Notes: generated from the sequence alone by a model not told the origin. Positions 1-5,448 are shown, numbered from the stretch's first letter. The stretch is DNA of 5,448 bases from Gammaproteobacteria bacterium UBA1119 (GCA_002313255.1 DCBA01000075.1:1-5448), one strand, 5' to 3'. A program made the numbers and translations.

Positions 1-131
1 GACTACTGATGCGATGGGGGTCGAACTTCACGACTTGTTGTCGCCGAAGTGCAAAACTAAGCGGCTGTTGAGTCTGCGGTCTTCATTTTTCGTCGCTTGG
101 ATATCATGATCGGAGGACGTGAGTAGGGCAC
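1..131. other. 5' flank without a supported gene
   Basis: Frame 2 on the + strand is open from the window edge to a TGA at 107-109 (about 35 codons). This could be the tail of an upstream gene, but the translation shows no recognisable motif. A GGAGG at 112-116 and an AGGG at 125-128 precede the DUF2164 start; the first is rather far (15 nt) and the second very close (3 nt). Confidence 0.3.
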
Positions 132-386
132 ATGGCCATCGTTGAATTCTCCGGTGACGAAAAAAAAGTCATTGTCGGTCGAATCCAGACGTATTTCCGA
201 GAAGAGCTCAACCAGGAGTTGGGCGGTTTTGATGCCGAGTTCCTTCTCGATTTCTTTGCCGAGGAAATGGGCGCGTACTTTTATAATCGTGCGTTGTATG
301 ACGCCCAAGCGATCCTTGAACGACGCCTAGAGGATTTTGGTGAAGCGGTATTCGAGCTCGAAAAACCGACTGATTTCAGACGGTAA
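132..386 (+). CDS. DUF2164 family protein
   Basis: This 84-residue cytoplasmic protein has no signal peptide or membrane segment. It matches the DUF2164 family across its full length: a charged start (VEFSGDEKK), an amphipathic helix (VGRIQTYFREELNQELG, residues about 15-31), then the family hallmark FDAEFLLDFFAEEMG followed by YFYNRALYDAQAIL and a C-terminal acidic helix ending in FELEKP. The length is normal for the family. The ATG at 132 is the only reasonable start, because an in-frame TGA lies at 120-122. The family has no established function; its members are small, acidic, helical proteins. The gene stands alone, and the next gene starts 309 bases downstream behind its own apparent regulatory region, so the two are probably not cotranscribed. 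Family assignment is by recognition of the motif; no function is inferred. Confidence 0.9.
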   Translation: MAIVEFSGDEKKVIVGRIQTYFREELNQELGGFDAEFLLDFFAEEMGAYFYNRALYDAQAILERRLEDFGEAVFELEKPTDFRR

Positions 387-549
387 TCGCGCGAGAACCC
401 GCGTGGCCCCATGGTATTCAGCTCTCGAATTGGGAGCAAACACGACCCGGGGAAACATGCACGGGCACCCTTTCTAACCAGAGCGATTAAATCCCCCTTG
501 TAAATCCCGAATGTCACCATTTAGGCGAGTGACGAGTGCGACTTTCGAT

Positions 550-567
550 TTGTTACATTCTTGTGAC
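550..567 (+). promoter_or_regulatory. Candidate Pho box (PhoB site)
   Basis: Two 7-base direct repeats, TTGTTAC (550-556) and TTGTGAC (561-567), are separated by 4 bases. This gives the 11-base period of a PhoB box (consensus CTGTCAT-N4-CTGTCAY). The copies agree with each other at 6 of 7 positions and with the consensus at 4 and 5 of 7. A weak -10-like TTTAAG lies at 580-585, about the distance expected when a Pho box replaces the -35. The downstream gene is PhoX-like, which fits phosphate control. The same bases also form an imperfect dyad, TTGTTAC-N6-GTGACAA (550-569), so a dimeric regulator other than PhoB is possible. Confidence 0.5.
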
Positions 568-605
568 AATAGTAGTAAGTTTAAGGTGAGGAAATGACTT
601 CCTGA

Positions 606-633
606 CGTTAGTTGATCGTTTTTCGACCTAACG
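606..633 (+). other. Leader hairpin upstream of phoX-like gene
   Basis: CGTTAG (606-611) pairs perfectly with CTAACG (628-633). Inside, TCG (616-618) pairs with CGA (624-626) around a TTTTT loop, leaving an asymmetric internal loop. If transcription starts near the candidate Pho box, this hairpin lies in the untranslated leader about 60 bases before the ATG. There is no T-run after it, so it is not a standard terminator. Its role is unknown. Confidence 0.35.
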
Positions 634-681
634 GAGTTGAACGGGTGGTGTGAATTGGAGGTCAATAAACAAAAGTAATAC

Positions 682-694
682 GGGGAGAGAGGGG
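682..694 (+). promoter_or_regulatory. Purine-rich ribosome binding site
   Basis: The unbroken purine tract GGGGAGAGAGGGG ends one base before the ATG at 696. GGAG at 684-687 lies 8 bases from the start codon, a good Shine-Dalgarno spacing. This supports ATG 696 as the start and keeps the Tat signal at the N-terminus. Confidence 0.7.
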
Positions 695-695
695 A

Positions 696-3503
696 ATGAA
701 GACTACCCAAACGGACCTTGATCGCAGGAAGTTCCTTAAGCTTTCGACGCGTTATGCAACCTATGCGGCGGCTTCGCCAATCATTATCGCTTGTAGCGGC
801 GGTGGTGACGGCGGCAAACCAGACCCGGATGGGCCTTATGGATCGTCGGACTGGACGTTGGTACCAACGGCATCGTCCGATGCGGCTGCGGCGGAGGAGG
901 CTGAGGGCAACCCGCTCCCTCGCACGTACCTCACGAATCTTGGTGCGCTTCAAGGGGCTGATGACAACGGGCTGCAGTTGCCCGAAGGTTTTACGTCACG
1001 CGTCATTGCGCAGACGACACAAAATGTTGCGGGTACCGACTTTCCTTGGGTTCGGGCGCCGGATGGCGGTGCCGTGTTTGATACCGATGACGGCGGTTGG
1101 ATTTACGTATCGAATGCCGAGAGTGGCAGCCAAGGCGGCGTTGGCGCAATCCGGTTTGACTCGAGTGGAAACATCACGGACGCCTACTCCATTTGTACGA
1201 ATACCCGACGTAATTGCGCAGGTGGCACTACTCCGTGGGGGACCTGGCTCACGTGCGAAGAAATGGCAGATGGCTATACCTATGAATGCGATGTCACGGG
1301 TGCGACGGCGGCGACCAAGCGCGAAGCGTTGGGGGAGTTTAATCACGAAGCCGCGGCAGTCGACCCAGACACGGGCATCGTGTACGAAACCGAAGACCGA
1401 TCAGATGGAAATTTTTATCGGTTTACCCCGACGACCGTTCGGGTGGCCGGTAGCCAAGATCTCGTGGCGCAGGAGGCGACCTGGAGCTATCTCGACGACA
1501 ACACCGATCAAGGGTCGGCCTGGCGGCAGGTTGGATTTGATGACTCGGGCTGGTCTTCCGGAGCCGGTGAACTTGGGTTTAACGAGGGCGATGAGAACAC
1601 GCTGATCACTGACAGTAATGCCAATACCTACTATTTCCGCTCTGAATTTTCGACGGACTTGGCGGGGACCGATCTTTCGGCGCTGACGCTGTCACTCGAA
1701 GTCGATGATGGCGCCGTGGTGTACCTCAACGGCACCGAGGTGCATAGGACAGCGATGCCAACGGGAACCATCACTTATGCGTCACAATCGACGAGTGATG
1801 GAGCTGATCCGGTCGGTTACACCGCGACGTCAATCGCGATGGGATCGCTGATCTCGTCTGCGGATCCGTCCAGAGTGATTGTTTCGAAAGGATCGACGTG
1901 GAGTTACTTGGATGACGCCACGGATCAAGGTACTGCATGGCAAGCGGCTAGCTTTGATGATTCAAGCTGGTCGACGGGACCTGCGGAACTTGGGTTCACC
2001 GAAGGGGATGAAGCCACACTCATCCAAAGTGGTGCGACGACGTATTATTTCCGTCATAGCTTCTCGGTCGCTGACCTTGGCGATATTTCCGCCTTAACGG
2101 TCAACCTCAAGCGCGACGACGGGGCCATCGTCTATCTGAACGGTACCGAGGTGGCCCGTGACGGGCTTGCCGCGGGAACGATTGGCGCGGGCGATTACGC
2201 AAGCAATGCATCGGATGACGGCAATAACTTTCATCCGTTCACGGTCGATGCGAGCCTCTTGTTGGCGGGCGATGCGACACCGACGACGGAGGCTTTGATT
2301 GCGAGAAAAGCGGATTGGAGCTATCTCGACGACGGCACCGACCAAGGCACGGCGTGGACCGCGAGCGATTTTGACGACTCCAGTTGGACGACGGGTGCTG
2401 CCGAGTTGGGCTTCACCGAGGGCGACGAGAACACGCTGATCACGAGCGGTCATGTCACCTACTACTTTCGGCATACATTCACGGTCGCGGATATATCCGA
2501 CATCACCGCGCTTTGCATGAAAACCCAACGCGACGATGGTTGCGTTGTGTACCTCAATGGTACTGAAGTGGCACGTTCGCTCAATATGGGTGACGGCGTC
2601 ATTACGTTCCAGACGACGTCGGGCGATGCCGGGAGTGAAAGTACGGCCTATATGTACGATGTCGCACTCGACGGTCTGGTCGCCGGCGAGAACGTAGTGG
2701 CGGTCGAAGTCCATCAAAGCAGCGCGGGTAGCTCGGACGTGAGTTTTGATCCCGAGTTCATCGCGTCGAGGACAACGACTGCCGAAAATGTACTGGCGGT
2801 TGAAGTGCATCAGGTGAGTGCCACGAGCTCAGATGTCAGCTTTGATGCGGAACTGGTTGCGACGACGTCTGGTACGAATGTGCTGGCGGTGGAAGTGCAT
2901 CAGAATCAAACCGCGAGCTCGGATATCAGCTTTGACGCGGGCCTAGCGGCCTCAACCATTGCGCGTTCCGATCTTAGCTCGGGAGCCTTAGAAGTCGCCG
3001 TGGTGGATGCTGACAACAACGTCACGTGGGGAGCAATTAGCGACCCAACCGTGGCGAACGGTGTTGAAACACGCTACCAGTACGGGCCGGCCACATCGTT
3101 CAATGGCGGGGAAGGACTCGACTATCACGCTCGGTCGATGTATTTCACGACCAAGAACGATAACCGCGTCTATCAGTACGACATTGATAACGACACGATG
3201 ACGATCATCTACGATCAGACGACGGATCTGAACGGCGGACTCGCTTCGGGTCTCGATAATCTCGAGATGAGCCCGGCGGGCGATATCATCATCGCGGAAG
3301 ACGGTGGCAACATGGAGTTGGTTGCCATTGCTAATGATTACGTGGTGCCGATCGTTCGCATCATTGGTCAGGGCAATTCGGAAATGACGGGCCCTGCGTT
3401 TACGTCGGACATGACACGGCTCTATTTCAGTTCACAACGTGGTCCGACGGGTGACTCGGCCGACGGCATCACCTACGAGATCACGGGTCCGTTCACCGAG
3501 TAG
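696..3503 (+). CDS. Tat-exported PhoX/DUF839 phosphatase-like protein with nested insert
   Basis: This 935-residue protein is probably a Ca/Fe-dependent phosphatase of the PhoX (DUF839) beta-propeller family. It starts with a Tat signal (DRRKFLK, twin arginines R10-R11, hydrophobic stretch to about 32) ending in a lipobox-like IIAC with C33, followed by a Gly/Ser/Asp linker. It is therefore probably a lipoprotein outside the inner membrane. The first half of the propeller (about 95-245) has the PhoX signature NCAGGTTPWGTWLTCEE (173-189), whose C174 and E189 match metal-ligand positions of PhoX, and FNHEAAAVDP (215-224). The second half (about 757-935) has GGEGLDYH, YFTTKNDNRVYQYD, DNLEMSPAGD, IIAEDGG and a C-terminal propeller strand. 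Between the halves lie about 510 residues of three nested beta-sandwich modules. Without the insert the protein would be about 425 residues. The family is clear; true enzyme activity and the role of the insert are inferred. Confidence 0.88.
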   Translation: MKTTQTDLDRRKFLKLSTRYATYAAASPIIIACSGGGDGGKPDPDGPYGSSDWTLVPTASSDAAAAEEAEGNPLPRTYLTNLGALQGADDNGLQLPEGFTSRVIAQTTQNVAGTDFPWVRAPDGGAVFDTDDGGWIYVSNAESGSQGGVGAIRFDSSGNITDAYSICTNTRRNCAGGTTPWGTWLTCEEMADGYTYECDVTGATAATKREALGEFNHEAAAVDPDTGIVYETEDRSDGNFYRFTPTTVRVAGSQDLVAQEATWSYLDDNTDQGSAWRQVGFDDSGWSSGAGELGFNEGDENTLITDSNANTYYFRSEFSTDLAGTDLSALTLSLEVDDGAVVYLNGTEVHRTAMPTGTITYASQSTSDGADPVGYTATSIAMGSLISSADPSRVIVSKGSTWSYLDDATDQGTAWQAASFDDSSWSTGPAELGFTEGDEATLIQSGATTYYFRHSFSVADLGDISALTVNLKRDDGAIVYLNGTEVARDGLAAGTIGAGDYASNASDDGNNFHPFTVDASLLLAGDATPTTEALIARKADWSYLDDGTDQGTAWTASDFDDSSWTTGAAELGFTEGDENTLITSGHVTYYFRHTFTVADISDITALCMKTQRDDGCVVYLNGTEVARSLNMGDGVITFQTTSGDAGSESTAYMYDVALDGLVAGENVVAVEVHQSSAGSSDVSFDPEFIASRTTTAENVLAVEVHQVSATSSDVSFDAELVATTSGTNVLAVEVHQNQTASSDISFDAGLAASTIARSDLSSGALEVAVVDADNNVTWGAISDPTVANGVETRYQYGPATSFNGGEGLDYHARSMYFTTKNDNRVYQYDIDNDTMTIIYDQTTDLNGGLASGLDNLEMSPAGDIIIAEDGGNMELVAIANDYVVPIVRIIGQGNSEMTGPAFTSDMTRLYFSSQRGPTGDSADGITYEITGPFTE
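1875..2867 (+). repeat. Module 2 (middle), inserted in module 1 and split by module 3
   Basis: The N-part is residues 394-526 (1875-2273): WSYLDDATDQGTAW, FDDSSW, ELGFTEGDE, YYFRHSF, VYLNGTEVAR, FTVDASLLLAGD. The C-part is residues 697-724 (2784-2867): ENVLAVEVHQ, SSDVSFDAEL. Together they make about 161 residues. It begins where module 1 breaks off, just after SLISS and before the NVLAVEVHQ strand. Its N-part is closer to module 3 than to module 1, for example GTAW, SSW, FTEGDE, YYFRH and TEVAR. Confidence 0.7.
2292..2768 (+). repeat. Module 3 (innermost), uninterrupted copy
   Basis: Residues 533-691 form one continuous module of about 159 residues: WSYLDDGTDQGTAW, FDDSSW, ELGFTEGDEN, YYFRHTF, VYLNGTEVAR, LDGLVAGENVVAVEVHQ, SSDVSFDPEF. 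Here the LVAG turn runs straight into the NVVAVEVHQ strand. This is the junction at which modules 1 and 2 are interrupted, so this copy defines the intact domain. Confidence 0.75.
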
Positions 3504-3539
3504 CATTGAGCCCCGACCTGTTGCGACAGTAGTCATTAG

Positions 3540-3565
3540 AGTCCCGGCCTCCATCGGTCGGGACT
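3540..3565. terminator. Hairpin between convergent phoX-like and yaiI-like genes
   Basis: AGTCCCGGCC (3540-3549) pairs with GGTCGGGACT (3556-3565) over 10 base pairs with one G-T, around a 6-base loop. It starts 37 bases after the phoX-like stop and sits between two convergent genes, where a shared terminator is expected. Neither side has a good T-run, so intrinsic termination may be weak. Confidence 0.45.
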
Positions 3566-3628
3566 TGAACTGCTCAGCGTCGATGAAGGATCAAAGCCAC
3601 CGGTCGTTGGCCGGTAAACTGCATTGGT

Positions 3629-4090
3629 TCATTCTCCTTTCGCCAGCCAGCGGTCGAGCGCGTTGGCAAATGTCTGTTGATCGACTTTGCCGAATGCGTC
3701 TGGCCCGCCCGTGACGGCGCCGGTGGACCGCAATTCGTCCATGAAATTACGTCGGGCTAGGTGGGCACCGATATTTTCCTCGTTATAGAGTGTTCCACGC
3801 GGGTTGAGGGCGACTGCATTTTCCCTGACGATGAGGGCTGCTAGCGGAATATCCGCGGTAACCACCAAGTCCCCGGGTGAGACGTGCTCCACGATGTAGT
3901 TGTCAGCGACGTCGATGCCGGATGGAACCTGAATGGATATGAGCAAAGGCGATTTCGGTACCGGAACGAACTGATTGGCAACCAGAAACAACTCGATACG
4001 AACGCGTTCCGCGGCGCGAAATAGAATTTCTTTGACGTTTTTGGGACAGGCATCACCGTCGACCCATATTTTTCTTCGGCTTGCTCGCAT
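3629..4090 (-). CDS. yaiI: YaiI/YqxD family (UPF0178, DUF188) protein
   Basis: This 153-residue cytoplasmic protein matches the UPF0178 family over its whole length. Visible hallmarks are [13 protein letters not shown] (residues 7-19), the hydrophobic LFLVANQ strand (34-40), [10 protein letters not shown] (59-68) with D60 and D63, [10 protein letters not shown] (75-84), [14 protein letters not shown] (94-107) and a C-terminal helix FANALDRWL. The conserved aspartates D11, D13, D60, D63 and D80 resemble the acidic cluster of PIN-like nuclease folds, so RNA or DNA cleavage is often suspected, but the function is not established. The start at 4090 adds about six residues before the usual beginning of the family. 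No strong Shine-Dalgarno precedes it; the nearest GGAA-like sequence is about 16 bases away. It diverges from the SelW-like gene and converges on the phoX-like gene. Confidence 0.92.
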   Translation of the reverse strand: MRASRRKIWVDGDACPKNVKEILFRAAERVRIELFLVANQFVPVPKSPLLISIQVPSGIDVADNYIVEHVSPGDLVVTADIPLAALIVRENAVALNPRGTLYNEENIGAHLARRNFMDELRSTGAVTGGPDAFGKVDQQTFANALDRWLAKGE

Positions 4091-4224
4091 AGTCGCGCAG
4101 TGTATTCCATGCGTTGAATTCGTTGGGTAAGCGCCGTGCCTTATTGGACCTCCAAAGGGAACGCACGGTGGGGTCGCGCATCGGTTATGATGCGAGAACT
4201 CCTTGGCCAGCGGAGATTGCCGGA
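4091..4224. promoter_or_regulatory. Divergent intergenic region, yaiI to selW-like gene
   Basis: This 134-base spacer must hold promoters for both divergent genes. On the + strand a TATGAT (4186-4191, 5 of 6 to the -10 consensus) lies 33 bases before the selW-like ATG, but no good -35 stands at the right distance. The same place forms a perfect 6-bp hairpin, CGCATC (4177-4182) with GATGCG (4189-4194), so it could be an operator or a chance overlap. No clear promoter is visible for yaiI. Confidence 0.3.
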
Positions 4225-4440
4225 ATGGACATCACCATTACTTATTGCGTCGAGTGATCGTATAAACCGAAAGCCGTCAGTTTGGCGGCTAAGTTAAAGG
4301 ACGCGTTTAGTGCCGATGCGTTTCTTATTGAAGGCGCCGGTGGCATTTTCGATGTGGTGGTCGACGGTGACCTGGTGTACTCCAAGCACGAAACCGGCGA
4401 ATTCCCAGACGAGGATCAATTGGTCGACCGCTTGCGCTAA
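4225..4440 (+). CDS. SelW/Rdx-like selenoprotein with in-frame TGA (Sec)
   Basis: Reading the TGA at 4255-4257 as selenocysteine gives a 71-residue protein. It starts [11 protein letters not shown] followed by [17 protein letters not shown], then [39 protein letters not shown] and a TAA. This is the SelW/SelT/SelH (Rdx) thioredoxin-like fold: a first strand, a CxxU redox motif (C8, U11), the YKPKA helix as in SelW, a GxGGxFDV strand and a closing helix. Length and every landmark fit the family, and the frame stays open on both sides of the TGA. GGAG at 4212-4215 lies 9 bases before the ATG, and no other in-frame ATG is near. A hairpin right after the TGA fits a bacterial SECIS. The expected role is a cytoplasmic thiol/selenol redox protein; the partner is unknown. 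The alternative is a gene broken by a nonsense mutation, but the TGA falling exactly on the Sec position argues against it. Confidence 0.88.
4272..4290 (+). promoter_or_regulatory. Bacterial SECIS-like hairpin in the selW-like gene
   Basis: AGCCGTC (4272-4278) pairs with GGCGGCT (4284-4290), six Watson-Crick pairs and one U-G, around the 5-base loop AGTTT. The loop starts 21 bases after the TGA, within the spacing known for bacterial SECIS elements, and has a G at its second position, as the bacterial consensus requires for SelB binding. AAC (4265-4267) and GTT (4293-4295) could extend the stem below an internal loop. The hairpin lies inside coding sequence, as is usual in bacteria. Confidence 0.65.
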
Positions 4441-4474
4441 GAGATGCGCGTATAGAAGAACGATGCTGGAATAC

Positions 4475-4499
4475 GGAGGTGCGTTACGTTCGCGCCTCC
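4475..4499. terminator. Hairpin between convergent selW-like and oxidoreductase genes
   Basis: GGAGGTGCG (4475-4483) pairs with CGCGCCTCC (4491-4499) over 9 base pairs with one T-G, around a 7-base loop. It sits 35 bases after the selW-like stop and 4 bases beyond the oxidoreductase stop on the other strand, the right place for a bidirectional terminator. It lacks T-runs on either side, like the hairpin at 3540-3565. Confidence 0.45.
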
Positions 4500-4503
4500 T
4501 CAG

Positions 4504-5448
4504 TTAACCAAAGCCCAACAATTGTTGTAGTTTCTGCATCGCGAGCGGCGCGTTTCGCATCATTTCGTCGATACGCTTGGCGTCGTCGCCGTTGGGTTGA
4601 TCGGCCCCATTGCTGGGCTGGTTGAACGGGTCGAGTCGGGAAGCGCGAAGCCAGTCCACGAGCTTCGAGTCTTGGTTCCAACGAAACGTGTTCACGTTGT
4701 CGGCAAACCGGTTACGCAACCAATCGATATCCGAATTTGGATGCGGGACCACGGCGCATAGTTCGTTTTTTTGTTGCTCGTCTTCGTAGCTGGCCTCGAC
4801 GTGGCCGATGAATGCGGCACTGAAAACTTGTTGGCACGTACGTACGGACTGCAACGTAATGCTGTTTTCCTGGAAAACGGGCATCGCGGGTTGGCGTTTG
4901 AGACCATCGCCGGCGCAATCGATAAATAGTGAATCGTTCTCAACCGCCACGGTGCCATGTTCGAGCTCAATCTCCCCACTGGTGAGTGCCGTGACGCGAC
5001 CCATCCGGATGATATTGTGAATGCTCCGTAATGCCTCAAGTTCGGTTTCGGTCACCGTCGCGCACCGAAACATGGTGGGCCGAACGTTGGCATCGAGACG
5101 CATTAATTGACCCGTAGCTTCCAGATCGTCAAAAAGTTCCTCGACTGACTCGGCCTTGGCAATCGCCGACATGGTTTCCACAGCCCCCGACAAGATACGT
5201 CCGGTGTTGAGTTCGCCGGGTTGGATGTTCGCTCGATCTAGGATCCATGAATCTCGTGGCATGACCCAAGAAATAGCGTCCGGATCGGCAGAGTTTTCGA
5301 GCAACCACAAGCACGCGTCCATGGCTGTTTTTCCGCCGCCGATCACAACGTAACGACGCGCCGCTGCGTCGATACGGGTGAGGTCGTTTAATGCAATACA
5401 GCGAATATCGGCGTCAACCGAAAACGGAGGAGTGCGCATGGCCGGCAC
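4504..5448 (-). CDS. FAD/NAD(P)-binding oxidoreductase, N-terminus outside window
   Basis: The visible 314 residues are the C-terminal part of a two-dinucleotide-fold flavoprotein. RYVVIGGGKTAMDACLWLL (residues 32-50) is a beta-alpha-beta nucleotide-binding motif (G37, G39, A42), probably for NAD(P)H, preceded by the linker VPAMRTPPFSVDAD. WVMPRDSWILDRANIQPG (61-78) and SLFIDCAGDG (173-182) are typical of an uncharacterised family of putative NAD(P)/FAD-dependent oxidoreductases; the second segment should close the FAD domain. The C-terminus is helical, with a low-complexity Asn/Asp/Pro stretch (about 274-290). The reading frame is open at the window edge, and the apparent GTG start there is more likely an internal valine, because the usual N-terminal FAD-binding GxGxxG is missing. 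Full members run roughly 450-500 residues. No substrate can be named. It is convergent with the selW-like gene, so any redox link between them is speculation. Confidence 0.8.
   Translation of the reverse strand: MPAMRTPPFSVDADIRCIALNDLTRIDAAARRYVVIGGGKTAMDACLWLLENSADPDAISWVMPRDSWILDRANIQPGELNTGRILSGAVETMSAIAKAESVEELFDDLEATGQLMRLDANVRPTMFRCATVTETELEALRSIHNIIRMGRVTALTSGEIELEHGTVAVENDSLFIDCAGDGLKRQPAMPVFQENSITLQSVRTCQQVFSAAFIGHVEASYEDEQQKNELCAVVPHPNSDIDWLRNRFADNVNTFRWNQDSKLVDWLRASRLDPFNQPSNGADQPNGDDAKRIDEMMRNAPLAMQKLQQLLGFG

Larger units (their letters stand above)
387..695. other. Intergenic region, DUF2164 to phoX-like gene
   Basis: This stretch of about 309 bases has no convincing coding content. 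The first part holds a small inverted repeat (421-426 with 432-437, 5-base loop) that could end DUF2164 transcription but has no T-run. The second part carries the candidate Pho box, a leader hairpin and the ribosome binding site of the phoX-like gene, each listed separately. A lone ATGTCAC at 511-517 resembles a Pho half-site but has no partner at the 11-base period. Confidence 0.6.
1458..2954 (+). repeat. Module 1 (outermost), split by modules 2 and 3
   Basis: The N-part is residues 255-390 (1458-1865): W263SYLDD, FDDSGW, ELGFNEGDE, YYFRSEF, VYLNGTEVHR, then SIAMGSLISS. The C-part is residues 727-753 (2874-2954): TNVLAVEVHQ, SSDISFDAGL. Together they make about 163 residues, one complete galactose-binding-like beta-sandwich of a type common in large extracellular proteins of environmental bacteria. 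The phosphatase sequence runs up to YRFTP (241-245) before it and resumes at DLSSGALEVA (759-768) after it. The domain family is recognised by pattern only; its ligand is unknown. Confidence 0.7.

Noticed and set aside
2..109. Possible C-terminal end of an upstream gene in frame 2
   Set aside because: Only about 35 codons are visible, with no recognisable motif; the open frame could be chance.
511..517. ATGTCAC as a second Pho box
   Set aside because: It matches a half-site, but no partner lies 11 bases before or after it.
474..953. Antisense open frame of 159 codons over the phoX-like start
   Set aside because: It is Arg/Ser-rich, crosses the candidate promoter and the Tat signal region, and shows no family motif.
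2094..2810. Long antisense open frame (238 codons) within the nested modules
   Set aside because: It is opposite the repeat-rich phosphatase gene, its sequence is rich in Arg and His as expected of a shadow frame, and it matches no known family.
1458..2954. Simple tandem array of three domains
   Set aside because: The first two copies lack their C-terminal strands, and the missing strands appear together after the third copy, so a head-to-tail array does not fit.
4225..4257. Reading the TGA as a true stop or nonsense mutation (pseudogene)
   Set aside because: The downstream frame stays open with a conserved Rdx fold, the TGA falls on the Sec position of CxxU, and a SECIS-like hairpin follows at the right spacing.
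4310..4507. Open frame of 65 codons on the + strand overlapping the selW-like gene
   Set aside because: It is in another frame from the SelW-like reading, has no recognisable protein features, and runs through the intergenic hairpin.

Overview
The window has moderate GC content and looks like the chromosome of a Gram-negative bacterium, most likely a free-living, possibly marine, gammaproteobacterium. This is inferred from gene content (DUF2164, YaiI/UPF0178, a Tat-exported PhoX-type phosphatase and a SelW-like selenoprotein), not from a marker gene. No mobile element, tRNA, rRNA or CRISPR array was seen.

Layout: 1-131 is a leader with no supported gene. 132-386 (+) encodes a small DUF2164 protein. 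387-695 is an intergenic region with a candidate Pho box (550-567), a leader hairpin (606-633) and a purine-rich ribosome binding site. 696-3503 (+) encodes a 935-residue Tat-exported, probably lipid-anchored PhoX/DUF839-family protein. A hairpin (3540-3565) separates it from the convergent yaiI-like gene (3629-4090, -). Diverging from yaiI is a short gene at 4225-4440 (+) that ordinary ORF calling misses because codon 11 is TGA. It encodes a SelW/Rdx-type selenoprotein with a CxxU motif, and a hairpin just after the TGA fits a bacterial SECIS element. A second hairpin (4475-4499) separates it from a convergent FAD/NAD(P)-dependent oxidoreductase (4504 to beyond 5448, -), whose N-terminus lies outside the window.

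Two things stand out. First, the PhoX-like protein is split by about 510 residues made of three copies of a beta-sandwich module of about 160 residues. They are arranged like Russian dolls: three N-terminal parts in a row, then three C-terminal parts. Under nested pairing the modules come to about 163, 161 and 159 residues, and each inner copy sits in the same loop of the next copy out. The outermost copy sits between the YRFTP and DLSSG segments of the phosphatase. Second, the SelW-like gene with its in-frame TGA and SECIS-like hairpin.

The genes do not form one operon. The clearest functional theme is phosphate scavenging at the cell surface (PhoX-like protein plus possible PhoB control). 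The SelW-like protein and the flavoprotein suggest redox functions, but nothing shows that they work together.
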